A stretch of 12,908 bases of DNA from Clostridiales bacterium (GTDB taxonomy: Bacteria > Bacillota > Clostridia > Oscillospirales > Acutalibacteraceae). Location of the stretch: NCBI GenBank assembly GCA_019415925.1, contig DXYG01000078.1, positions 1-12,908 on the forward strand, given 5' to 3'. The notes beneath the pieces were generated by a model. It did no database searches and had not been told where the DNA came from. It saw only the letters and a list, made by a program, of their open reading frames with translations. This document shows positions 5,860 through 12,908 of this stretch, piece by piece; within the stretch, counting starts at the first letter, position 1; the number at the start of each line of letters is the position of its first letter. The position numbers and the translations under genes were made by a program.

Positions 5860-7780
5860 TACTGTTATCCTCCTGAGGCGGTCTTTCTGTTCTGATGACT
5901 ACTTTTCTTTGCTTGTCTGCGTTCTGTTCAACGCTTGAATTTTTAGGTTCTTCTGTTGGCTCTTCTTCCGGTTCAGAATCTATAGAATTTTCACTGTAGG
6001 CTTGTTCTGCACTCGGCGAGGTTTTGAGATTTTCATTTTTCTTCTTTTTCTCACCGCTCGCTTCATCAAAATCCGAGTCAGTCACAGGCTGTTCAAGATA
6101 GTGAGGACAGTATGTCTTGATTATATTGTTGAACAACTCCGAGTGGTTGGCATAGTGAACTTCACGATTGCCGTTTCCCATGACCTCATACTTTTCTTCA
6201 AATTCAATACCCCATTTGAAGAACAATTTTAGTTTGACTTTCATCGGATAAAAGCCTGTTTTCATAACAACAAATGTGCCTTTTGGAAGTGACTTCAGCT
6301 CATCGGGTGTCATCAATGGTCGTTCAATCATCTGCAATGATTGTGACGGATCGTTTTTGCTTCTGCTGACAGAGCCACTCATAACGGTACGACTGCCAAG
6401 TGCTTTTGACAACACTTCTGCACTTGTACTGTTGGGAGCAAAACCGCCGAAGATGGTCAGCTGTGTGTTGTCTATGATAACATCAGCACCCTCTTTGCCG
6501 TAATTCTTCTCCAACTGTGCAAAGGATTGAATTATCGGCACTATCTGCAATCGCCTTGAACGGGAGGCAGAGAACATCATCTCTGCCGAATCAATCTTCG
6601 GCAAGGTTCCAAATTCATCGCAGAAGAATACACAGCGGTTTTTCAGTACACCGCCGTTTTCATCTGCGACTGACAGTATCTCACGGTAGAGCTGTTGGAT
6701 TATGAGCGACACCATAAAGAAAGTGTTGGGATTTTCCTCCGGCATTACAATGAAGATTGCACACTTTTCATTGCAGAATTTTTCAGCGTCTATTTCTGTA
6801 TCAAAACACAAAAGCTGTTCAAGCTCGGAGTCAAGAAAAGCATTCAGCCTTGAAAGTGCCGTACTCATAACACTTGACATAGCTTGTTCAGCGGTATTTA
6901 GAGCCGCCCCTGCAAACCATTTTGCCTTGTGTTCGTCGGGAAGATAGTCCATTAATAGCTGAAACTGATTTTTGCCTTTCTTGTTGGTCGGAGCGAGTAA
7001 TTCCTGAATGATTTTGAATACCGAAACAATATGCCGTTCTTCGGGTTCGCAGAATTCCGAAACAAGCAGAATGGTTGCTGTTAAAAGTCCCTCTGCGGCA
7101 TCATAAAAGTAAGCGTTTTGTCCGAACGAAGCCGAGTCCATTCCCGATAGAATAATTGTTTTTGAAATGATTTTTGCGTATTTTTCGGCTCTTGCCTTGT
7201 AAACAAGCTGTTCGGGCTCGGCTTTGTATAAGTCCATATATTTGTTCACGAGATGCAAAAGATTATTGCCGTGTGAGCGTGTAGGATTACGCAAGTCTAT
7301 GACTGAAATTTTGTAGCCGTAGTAATTTTCCGCAATCGTTCCGTAGTTTCGAACAATGTCACCCTTTGTGTCGGTTGATAAAAATGACATACCCGTTGCA
7401 CAGGCATATTCAATGCATGGATAAAGCCAAAATGCAGTCTTGCCGACACCTGCCGCACCAATCATCAGAGCGTGGACATCTCCTGTATCAACCAATGCGG
7501 TTGTTCCTTTCCTGCTGTTCTTACAGCCAACAACTATACCTTGCTCCTTTGGTCTGCTGTCAGGATTTGTACGCCATTCATCTGGTTGGAAATCAATCTG
7601 TTTGTAGGTTCTCTTTATCTCTTTTTTTGTCGCCCAACGAGCCGTTCCGTGCTGACCTTGTCCGACCGTCTTGTTCTTTATGCGGTTCAGGGAATAGTAA
7701 TTGCCGACTGTAGAAATAATTATGAACAGTGCAAACATTGAGCCTGTCACAATAATAAGAGTTATAATACCTGATGGCAT
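5852..7780 (-). CDS. VirD4/TraG-like type IV coupling ATPase (CD1115-like)
   Basis: This inner-membrane ATPase brings the relaxase-DNA complex to the conjugation channel. Of 642 residues, a membrane helix lies at about 4-26, followed by GQGQHGTARWATKKEI (40-55), typical of the family. Walker A is GAAGVGKT (108-115). Walker B is VFFCDEFG with D388-E389. A later conserved block is NTQLTIFGGFAPNS. The last ~75 residues are highly charged and low-complexity (EEEP, KKKK), probably disordered. The start overlaps the primase-like gene by 19 bases and uses AAGGAGA inside that gene. Length and motifs look complete, so it should be functional. Only one N-terminal membrane helix is evident. Confidence 0.94.
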   Translation of the reverse strand: MPSGIITLIIVTGSMFALFIIISTVGNYYSLNRIKNKTVGQGQHGTARWATKKEIKRTYKQIDFQPDEWRTNPDSRPKEQGIVVGCKNSRKGTTALVDTGDVHALMIGAAGVGKTAFWLYPCIEYACATGMSFLSTDTKGDIVRNYGTIAENYYGYKISVIDLRNPTRSHGNNLLHLVNKYMDLYKAEPEQLVYKARAEKYAKIISKTIILSGMDSASFGQNAYFYDAAEGLLTATILLVSEFCEPEERHIVSVFKIIQELLAPTNKKGKNQFQLLMDYLPDEHKAKWFAGAALNTAEQAMSSVMSTALSRLNAFLDSELEQLLCFDTEIDAEKFCNEKCAIFIVMPEENPNTFFMVSLIIQQLYREILSVADENGGVLKNRCVFFCDEFGTLPKIDSAEMMFSASRSRRLQIVPIIQSFAQLEKNYGKEGADVIIDNTQLTIFGGFAPNSTSAEVLSKALGSRTVMSGSVSRSKNDPSQSLQMIERPLMTPDELKSLPKGTFVVMKTGFYPMKVKLKLFFKWGIEFEEKYEVMGNGNREVHYANHSELFNNIIKTYCPHYLEQPVTDSDFDEASGEKKKKNENLKTSPSAEQAYSENSIDSEPEEEPTEEPKNSSVEQNADKQRKVVIRTERPPQEDNSNE

Positions 7781-8682
7781 ATTTGTTCATCTCCTTTCGG
7801 TTCAAAAATTAATTCGTCATTCCAGTCTTTATGAGTAGGGATGAGGATTTTGTTTTGGATATTCATTGAATTTAATTTTTCGGCTATGCGTTTGTTTGCT
7901 GTCTGTCCTGCCTCGTCATTGTCAAAGCAGAGAAACACATTTTTGATGTTCGGATTATCTTTCAGACATTGAAAAAGCACCCTGTCCGAGACGGAGCAGG
8001 ATGCCGCATAGCTGTGACTTTTCCAATTGTCCTTATGCATACTTATGAACGATAACATATCAATGGGAGCTTCAAATAAAAATATCTTGTCGCTTGTGCC
8101 GTGCCAGTGGAAACTGAACTCAGGCTGACTGCCTGCAACATTTCCCTTGTACGGATTACTTGTCACAGTTCCTCTCTTGTGTGCGTGGCGAGGTTTACCG
8201 CTTGAATCGTAACCGACAAAGACAGCATTGTGAAAATCCGCAGATTCATATATCATTCGATTCCTGACAAAATCAAAGAGCACATCCTTGTCAATACCAC
8301 GAGTCAACAGCAGATAAGAAAAAACTCTGCTCATTCTGTCATTTCTCGGCGGCAGTTCAAAGGGTTTATGCTCTTTTTCTATGGGCGGTGAGGTTATGAT
8401 TTGACCACCGCTACCGTTCAAAAGCATTTCCACCGCTTCGGCATAGTCCTTGTTATAAAATCTGCAGACGAAGTCAACCGCATCTCCGCCTCTCTGTTCG
8501 TACTGATGATACCAGAGATTACCTCTGATTGTTACCTTTTGCGAGCCGTCAAGCCATTCGTACTCCGAGCCTGATTTCCTGACTTTCTCGCCAAGACTTA
8601 TAAGAAATTGTGCAAGGTCAGTTCGCCTTGCCTGTTCTCGCTGTTCTTTTGTAAAATGAATGTAGGTTGATATTTTAATCAC
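7762..8682 (-). CDS. DUF3991/TOPRIM primase-like protein
   Basis: Probably primes or processes transferred single strands after conjugation; such proteins are common in clostridial transfer operons. On an open frame numbered from 8766, residues about 66-115 resemble a CHC2-like primase segment without clear zinc cysteines (GNLWYHQYEQRGGDAVDFV), about 140-215 fit DUF3991 (RNDRMSRVFSYLLLTRGID), and the TOPRIM fold has E232 in LFEAPIDMLSF and D282-N-D284 in LCFDNDEAG for metal binding. The start is uncertain. Upstream GTG (8766) and ATG (8754) starts lack a ribosome site. The near-perfect AAGGAAGTGAT (8678-8688) is followed by ATA at 8673, where relatives would be expected to have ATG (MSTYIHF). 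I give the in-frame GTG at 8682 as the first canonical alternative. Confidence 0.85.
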   Translation of the reverse strand: MIKISTYIHFTKEQREQARRTDLAQFLISLGEKVRKSGSEYEWLDGSQKVTIRGNLWYHQYEQRGGDAVDFVCRFYNKDYAEAVEMLLNGSGGQIITSPPIEKEHKPFELPPRNDRMSRVFSYLLLTRGIDKDVLFDFVRNRMIYESADFHNAVFVGYDSSGKPRHAHKRGTVTSNPYKGNVAGSQPEFSFHWHGTSDKIFLFEAPIDMLSFISMHKDNWKSHSYAASCSVSDRVLFQCLKDNPNIKNVFLCFDNDEAGQTANKRIAEKLNSMNIQNKILIPTHKDWNDELIFEPKGDEQICHQVL

Positions 8683-8766
8683 TTCCTTTGTCTCAATATA
8701 TTTTTTCTTTCTGCTGTAATATCTTATAGTGGGTAGTTCTTCTCTTATCACCATGACAAGAGGCAC

Positions 8767-8980
8767 CAGTCAGCATTTAGGCGCAGTTGTTCCTTGGTGG
8801 AAAGTGGATTATTTGATAGACAACTTTCTTTTTATGTGGTATGATAATGGCAAAATATTTGACCGATAAATCGTAATTTGGTGTGTGGCAGGTTAATATG
8901 ATAAATAAGTTGAAATTATTCGTGTCTACATAGTTATAATAGAACTACTATGGTAAATAAGTAAACATAGGAGATACATT
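8767..8980 (+). promoter_or_regulatory. Intergenic region with candidate abiH promoter
   Basis: This 214-base stretch has no convincing gene. A perfect TATAAT lies at 8935-8940. The best -35 is TTGAAA at 8910-8915, with a rather long 19-base spacer. AGGAGA lies 6 bases before the abiH ATG. The part near 8767-8870 is unexplained; it may be leftover sequence from insertion of the abiH cargo. Confidence 0.45.
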
Positions 8981-9880
8981 ATGAAAAACAAATTATTTGT
9001 TATAGGAAATGGATTTGATTTGGCGCATAATCTTCCAACCAGATTTGATCCAGACTTTAAGAATATTGCCAGAAAATATGAACAGGATAATTTTTGGGAT
9101 TTGTATCAATCCCGTGAAAATGATATTTGGTCTGATTTTGAAAACCTGCTTGGATGTCCAGACTTTAACACTCTTGAGGAAATCTTTGATGGCTATGCGC
9201 CAGATTACTTATCAGAGAGAGAAAGTGACCGTGATAGCATTATCTATCAGGTGGAATTGAATGGGAATTTAAAGAATGCATTATATGAATTTGCGGATAA
9301 GGCGGATGATTCTTTGTGTAATATACAAGCTAATGATTTATTAGAACAAATTCTTGATTCAGATGGGTATTATATTACTTTCAACTATACGCATACTTTG
9401 GAAGAAATTTATGATATACCATGGGAACAGATTTTACATATTCATGGTGAAGTAGGAGAAGACAATCTGGAATTAGGATATCCAAAAGGAAATTTTAAAC
9501 CTGAAAAATATACTTATGATGCAAGAGGAAAAGGAAGAGGTCCTTATGTTGAAACTGAAATAGAAGAACATATTAACGGCATTGAAGACTATTATGTCAG
9601 AACTGCATATACAGAGTTAATTGATAAGTGCAAATCATTTTACAAAGAAATCAGAATTGACTTATTAAAAGACTTTCTGGATAAGAATCAGTGTAAAATT
9701 GAAGAGATTATCGTTTATGGACATTCTTGTGCAATTGATTTTGACTATTTTAGTTATCTAAATACAAGATATTCAAATGCATATTGGAAGTTTTATGTGA
9801 GAGGAACAGAACAGGAAAGTAATGTTTGGTATCTTATAGGGGGAAATAGCATTAAAAATGCTAATATCATAAAAGTATAG
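8981..9880 (+). CDS. abiH: AbiH-family abortive infection protein
   Basis: A 299-residue protein of the AbiH family (PF14253), known from lactococcal phage-abortive-infection plasmids; its biochemical mechanism is not established. Hallmarks are the N-terminal LFVIGNGFDLAHNLPTRF (about 5-22), resembling a nucleotide-binding loop, FNYTHTLEEIY (134-144), HIHGE (153-157) and YGHSCAIDFDYF near the C-terminus. Length fits the family. It stands alone in the plus direction between relaxase and primase-like genes, with its own ribosome site and a possible promoter, so it is cargo within the transfer operon. Base composition is AT-richer than the flanking transfer genes. It may protect the host from phage. 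Confidence 0.88.
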   Translation: MKNKLFVIGNGFDLAHNLPTRFDPDFKNIARKYEQDNFWDLYQSRENDIWSDFENLLGCPDFNTLEEIFDGYAPDYLSERESDRDSIIYQVELNGNLKNALYEFADKADDSLCNIQANDLLEQILDSDGYYITFNYTHTLEEIYDIPWEQILHIHGEVGEDNLELGYPKGNFKPEKYTYDARGKGRGPYVETEIEEHINGIEDYYVRTAYTELIDKCKSFYKEIRIDLLKDFLDKNQCKIEEIIVYGHSCAIDFDYFSYLNTRYSNAYWKFYVRGTEQESNVWYLIGGNSIKNANIIKV

Positions 9881-9929
9881 AAATACCCATACTATTAATG
9901 AATCTAAAAATTCCGAGAGTTTATCAAAC

Positions 9930-11348
9930 TTACATCTTCAACCCCTGAGCCTGCTTTTTATCATTAATCTTCTGCTGTAATTTTCTATCTGTCCTTTGTG
10001 ACTTTTGTTTTTCTTCAAAGCGGAGTTGATTTTGGATTATATTACAGAGATAGCGCAGTAAATAAAGAGAAGAAACTGCAACGCTGTTGCGGTTGGTTTT
10101 AATTGAATAACGAGGATACAAAATGCCTCTGTTTGAATCAAAGACTGATTCGACAGAGGTGTTTTCTTCATATTCAAATGGATTTGAAACAGGTTCTTCG
10201 TCTGTATTCTCGCTTTCTTCTGTTTCATCTTCGGCGAGATTTAATTTCAACGCTTCCTTGATTACAGCATTCTTGATTGACTTGAATTCCTTGTTTTGGA
10301 CAAGCGGAATCCTGTCAGGCATTTCATCCGTGTAAGTGCGAATTGTGTTTTCCTTTTGCTCATACCATAAATCATATAGCTTTTTAATTCTGCTGTCATT
10401 GGCAAGCTCTTCAACAATAGAATCAACAATTGCTTTTACATCGGGTTTCAGATAGCCGTAAACCTTTTTACCTTTCGTTTTTGAAAGCCTGTCTGCAAGT
10501 TCCAACAGCTTATGCTGAATTGACGCATTGATATATATTTCCGAGTTTATTTTCGAAACCAAATCATCTACAATGTCACGAACCTCTGCTCGGAGCTTAT
10601 CCCTATGCTCGGTTTGCCTTTCATAGATGCTCATTAAATCCTGCTGAAAAATATCTTTTTCAAATGACGAGCGCAGATTTTCAACTCCCTTTTGCGTGAG
10701 ATAGCCTTCGTTCTCCACAGTTGAATATGCAATCAAATGCACATGAGGGTGGTGCGATTCATTATGAAATGCCGCATACCAACGAAGATTCTCCATCGGT
10801 ATTTTAAGATTTTTAGCAAGTGCTTCTGTCTGTGTGCGGAGCATATCTCGCCAGCGAGTTCCTGTATTAAAACCAAGCCGTTCTGCATCTTCTCTGCGAA
10901 TAGAAATTATCGCAGTCCAGATATTGCCCTTGTGTTTATCAAGTTCTTCCGTTACTTTACTCAACTGAACCTGAACACCGTCATCGGTAAACAGTCCGTG
11001 TGAACCGAATCTTTCTGCACGAGGACGGGTAGCAATGTAATCGGCATATGCTTTTCTGCCCGAGATTTCATAAGCATAATCTTCCATTACTCTTGAGATA
11101 AAATCAGATGCCGAGCCTTGATTTTGTTTTTCAAGGTAATCAGCGTACTCAAACATATCCTTGCTGTCGGGAAAATCTTTTAAGATTTTTTCAATTAGAT
11201 TCTTCTGTTTCGCTGTCACAGGAGCAAACTTTTTAGTGTCATCAATTTTCTCAACTCCCTCACGGGTAGCAATGTATTTTGCATAACCGCCTGCGCTTAC
11301 TTTACGATTAGGCTTGAGATATTTGAATTTCGTAACTAATTTTGCCAC
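9930..11348 (-). CDS. MobP-type conjugative relaxase (MobP3-like)
   Basis: The 472-residue relaxase should nick one strand at the origin of transfer and carry it into the recipient. The metal-binding motif is HNESHHPHVH (H195, H200, H202, H204), the three-histidine motif of MOBP relaxases (HxDxxxPHxH type, here with Glu). A tyrosine in the N-terminal part should be the nucleophile; Y22/Y25 and Y101/Y104 are candidates. The segment YAxYIATR occurs twice (22-29 and 101-108), followed by ERFGSHGLF, typical of this family. The C-terminal ~240 residues are helical and charged. The start is GTG, with AAAGGA lying across the stop of the upstream gene. MobP3 assignment is from memory of family motifs. 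Confidence 0.88.
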   Translation of the reverse strand: MAKLVTKFKYLKPNRKVSAGGYAKYIATREGVEKIDDTKKFAPVTAKQKNLIEKILKDFPDSKDMFEYADYLEKQNQGSASDFISRVMEDYAYEISGRKAYADYIATRPRAERFGSHGLFTDDGVQVQLSKVTEELDKHKGNIWTAIISIRREDAERLGFNTGTRWRDMLRTQTEALAKNLKIPMENLRWYAAFHNESHHPHVHLIAYSTVENEGYLTQKGVENLRSSFEKDIFQQDLMSIYERQTEHRDKLRAEVRDIVDDLVSKINSEIYINASIQHKLLELADRLSKTKGKKVYGYLKPDVKAIVDSIVEELANDSRIKKLYDLWYEQKENTIRTYTDEMPDRIPLVQNKEFKSIKNAVIKEALKLNLAEDETEESENTDEEPVSNPFEYEENTSVESVFDSNRGILYPRYSIKTNRNSVAVSSLYLLRYLCNIIQNQLRFEEKQKSQRTDRKLQQKINDKKQAQGLKM

Positions 11349-11354
11349 AAATAA

Positions 11355-11774
11355 TTATCCTTTCTGCCAATCGTATGCATCATCAAATGAAAATGAACCG
11401 TTGAGCCGTTTGACTTCCTTGACGCACTCGCCACGAAGTTTTGTAAGAGTTATCTTATCTATATCTTGTGACGAGGCAATAATATTCATCGTCATTGCAA
11501 GCTCTACAGCTAATTTAAAAATCAGTCTGCTCATTCGATTGTCACTCTCGGCAACGATAGACTTCAATGTAGAGGTAACCACATTGGGAAGATACTGACT
11601 GTTATCGTTTGAGGAAAGGTAACCCACATAGAATATGATTGCCTTTTCAATAAATTCACTTCGACTGGAGCAGTTATCTGCCTTGTAAATGTCCTGAACC
11701 ATATCGAGTGTTGATTCTTTTATCCATAGTGCAAACTTCCGTTTTACTTCTTTTCTGTTATCCGTTTCATTCAA
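11355..11774 (-). CDS. Relaxase-accessory protein, ribbon-helix-helix-like
   Basis: A 139-residue protein immediately upstream of the relaxase, ending 6 bases before its GTG. The TTG start at 11774 is chosen because a perfect AGGAGG lies 8 bases before it; a longer reading from 11831 would pass through that site. Residues about 8-50 (KRKFALWIKESTLDMVQDIY, then CSSRSEFIEKAIIFYVGYL) fit a ribbon-helix-helix DNA-binding fold, as in MobC/TraJ-type accessory proteins that bind oriT. The rest is helical. It is probably part of the relaxosome and may autoregulate the mob genes from the adjacent non-coding region. I do not recognise a named family. Confidence 0.7.
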   Translation of the reverse strand: MNETDNRKEVKRKFALWIKESTLDMVQDIYKADNCSSRSEFIEKAIIFYVGYLSSNDNSQYLPNVVTSTLKSIVAESDNRMSRLIFKLAVELAMTMNIIASSQDIDKITLTKLRGECVKEVKRLNGSFSFDDAYDWQKG

Positions 11775-11831
11775 GTGCAAAACCTCCTTTAAAGTCACAA
11801 CCCATAGTTGCAACTCCTGTAATTTTGGCAT

Positions 11832-12160
11832 TTTATTCGGCTATTCAGGCAGTTAAACCCACAAGTACAGCCCCAAGGCTGAAAATTAACCCCTATGGAT
11901 TTTTGAGGCTGAAAAGTGCGAAAAAACGCATGGCAGTCGGCGTTGCCGTCTGCCGTAAACCGACACGAGGGAGCGACTGCAACCCCGTGTTTTTCTCCTG
12001 CTTAAATACCTACCCTTGAAAAACTGCCCGAATTGCCGTAACTTCGGTTTTTCACACCTTGCCACAAACTGCCCTGTTTCGATTTTTATTTGATTTCGGA
12101 TACTTTCCCGACTTCTCCTTTAAAAGCCGACACAGGGCGAGTGTGGCGAGAATACCGCCG
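11832..12160. other. Candidate oriT region, non-coding and hairpin-rich
   Basis: These 329 bases between two minus-strand genes hold no credible gene. They hold three strong stem-loops: 11932-11954 (GGCAG-T-CGGC, loop GTT, GCCG-T-CTGCC), 11963-11990 (ACACG-A-GGG with CCCCGTGT, an 8-bp stem with one bulged A, followed by T5) and 12028-12047 (CCGAA/TTCGG followed by T5). A short stem TGCG/CGCA lies at 11917-11930. The direct repeat AGGCTGAAAA occurs at 11876-11885 and 11906-11915, exactly 30 bases apart. Position beside the accessory and relaxase genes, structure and higher GC than the cargo fit an origin of transfer plus the mob promoter. The nick site cannot be assigned. Confidence 0.6.
11876..11915. 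repeat. Two direct copies of AGGCTGAAAA, 30 bases apart
   Basis: Exact 10-base direct repeats at 11876-11885 and 11906-11915, on the same face of the helix if the period is read as about three turns. Next to the hairpins of the oriT candidate, they look like binding sites for the ribbon-helix-helix accessory protein, which is an inference. Confidence 0.5.
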
Positions 12161-12559
12161 TTATTCTGCTTTTATTGATTTACCGTTTATCACTTCAAAA
12201 TTGCACTCGGTATATGACAGTCCGTACTCCTTGACTTCACGGTTCAGAATATCGAACATAGCCTGCTCAATATTGCGTGAGCTGAGTTTTATTTCATCAC
12301 TCAAAGTATCATAGCAAATCCATTCTTCACTCTCGGGTGTATCCTTTACAAGAATGTCAAAGCCAAGGAGCATTTTATCGGGAGTAGGAAATACAACAGC
12401 ATTGATTTTTACACAGCCGACTGTGAGTGAAGCAAAAAGAGTGTCGTGCTTGTCCTTTGGATTTTCAGAAAGTAATTTCTTGACTTCGTTCACAGACAAA
12501 TACATTTTGAAAATATATTTATCAACCAGTTGCTTTTTCAATTTCTTTCTCTCGTTCAT
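12161..12559 (-). CDS. Uncharacterised transfer-region protein
   Basis: A 132-residue protein that I cannot assign to a named family. It starts with a basic segment (MNERKKLKKQLVDKYIFKMY), then a compact alpha/beta-looking body with SLTVGCVKINAVVFPTPDKMLLGFDILVK, and a C-terminal part VKEYGLSYTECNFEVINGKS. No signal peptide, membrane helix or catalytic motif is visible. The ATG overlaps the stop of the upstream cyclotransferase-like gene (ATGA), with GGTGG 8 bases before it, so both are co-translated. It precedes the oriT candidate. Confidence 0.7.
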   Translation of the reverse strand: MNERKKLKKQLVDKYIFKMYLSVNEVKKLLSENPKDKHDTLFASLTVGCVKINAVVFPTPDKMLLGFDILVKDTPESEEWICYDTLSDEIKLSSRNIEQAMFDILNREVKEYGLSYTECNFEVINGKSIKAE

Positions 12560-12908
12560 AAAGCCATACCACCCATTCCCATATTTTCATCTTCATCAGG
12601 TGAATCAAACAGATTGTTCTGTTCAAGGTTTTCGTAGAACTTTTCTGCGCTGTCATTTACAGCTTCGTTTAAAACCTTTAAATCAAAACCGCAGTCCTTG
12701 TAGCCCTGCAATACAGTATCGTAGTAGCTTGCACTGGGCAATCCGAAATTCTGCTTAAGATTCATAATGTAAACCATTGCAGTCAGTTCCGAATCGTTAT
12801 TCATCCGTACAGGCAAGTCCTGTTTGAAGTAGTGAGATGGATAACCCTCGTATCGGTCAAGCAGTTTTTCATCTCTCGGCTGAAGCTCCCACAATGCAAC
12901 AGGAACGG
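12556..12908 (-). CDS. AIG2/gamma-glutamylcyclotransferase-like protein, partial
   Basis: Only the C-terminal 116 residues are visible; the frame stays open (VPVALWELQPRDE) to the right edge, so the start lies outside. LWELQPRDEKLLDRYEGYPSHYFKQDLPVRM matches the last strand/helix block of the AIG2-like/gamma-glutamylcyclotransferase fold (D-x-YEG-x-P-x-x-Y). The domain is followed by about 60 residues containing a helical region (FGLPSASYYDTVLQGYKDCGFD) and an acidic, glycine/methionine-rich tail (SPDEDENMGMGGMAL) not needed for the enzyme fold. Proteins of this family are often carried near the mob region of clostridial elements. Its substrate here is unknown. It overlaps the next gene by 4 bases. 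Confidence 0.75.
   Translation of the reverse strand, partial: VPVALWELQPRDEKLLDRYEGYPSHYFKQDLPVRMNNDSELTAMVYIMNLKQNFGLPSASYYDTVLQGYKDCGFDLKVLNEAVNDSAEKFYENLEQNNLFDSPDEDENMGMGGMAL

Noticed and set aside
8753..8869. 38-residue plus-strand frame starting MTRGTSQHLG
   Set aside because: No ribosome site, no recognisable similarity, and it starts within the possible 5' end of the primase-like frame.
9881..9929. AGTAT/ATACT hairpin after abiH as a terminator
   Set aside because: Only a 5-bp AT-rich stem and no T-run on the plus strand.
11708..12019. 103-residue plus-strand frame across the oriT candidate
   Set aside because: It runs antisense into the accessory gene and through hairpins; composition is not protein-like and no ribosome site precedes it.
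12354..12758. 134-residue plus-strand frame opposite the two right-end genes
   Set aside because: Shadow of two overlapping, well-supported minus-strand genes.
1..12908. CRISPR array, tRNA, rRNA or insertion-sequence transposase
   Set aside because: No regularly spaced repeats, no tRNA-like cloverleaf or rRNA sequence noticed by eye, and no transposase motif in any long frame.

Overview
The window looks like part of an integrative and mobilizable or conjugative element (ICE/IME) of a low-GC Gram-positive gut-type clostridium, probably Oscillospiraceae/Ruminococcus-like. The evidence is the AGGAGG ribosome sites, the clostridial-type AgrD tail, and the MobP3-like relaxase, VirD4/CD1115-like coupling protein and DUF3991/TOPRIM primase combination typical of Tn1549/CTn-like elements. 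The organism call is an inference; there is no rRNA or housekeeping marker.

Right part, about 5600-12908, is the transfer backbone, read right to left on the minus strand. It holds a gamma-glutamylcyclotransferase-like gene cut by the window edge, an unrecognised 132-residue protein, a 329-base non-coding stretch full of hairpins (my oriT candidate), a small DNA-binding-type accessory protein, the relaxase, a DUF3991/TOPRIM primase-like protein, a VirD4-like coupling ATPase and a small winged-helix protein. An AbiH-family phage-defence gene with its own promoter lies in the opposite orientation between relaxase and primase.

Left part, 1 to about 5590, is a clearly AT-richer cargo module. From a 238-base divergent promoter region, one operon runs left (minus): an AgrD-like autoinducer precursor, the AgrB-like processing protease, a radical SAM/SPASM peptide maturase, then, after a hairpin plus U-run, an 88-residue cysteine-containing precursor with a double-glycine leader. 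The other arm runs right (plus): an XRE repressor-type regulator, an AgrA-like LytTR response regulator and an AgrC-like histidine kinase. The natural reading is a cell-density-controlled RiPP (modified peptide) locus. AgrB would cut and cyclise AgrD into a thiolactone signal with ring CYIIY, AgrC/AgrA would sense it, and the radical SAM enzyme would modify the precursor, possibly with thioether links. No exporter or leader peptidase is in the window; it may lie left of position 1.

The most unusual points are: (1) quorum-sensing genes and a radical SAM RiPP pair in one compact, permuted agr locus (D-B and A-C instead of B-D-C-A); (2) the last ~120 residues of the maturase resemble a degenerate C39 bacteriocin-leader peptidase with Cys replaced by Thr, which would fit recognition of the double-glycine leader; (3) 12-bp inverted repeats flank the precursor gene; (4) the cargo meets the transfer operon tail to tail with only 18 bases between stop codons.
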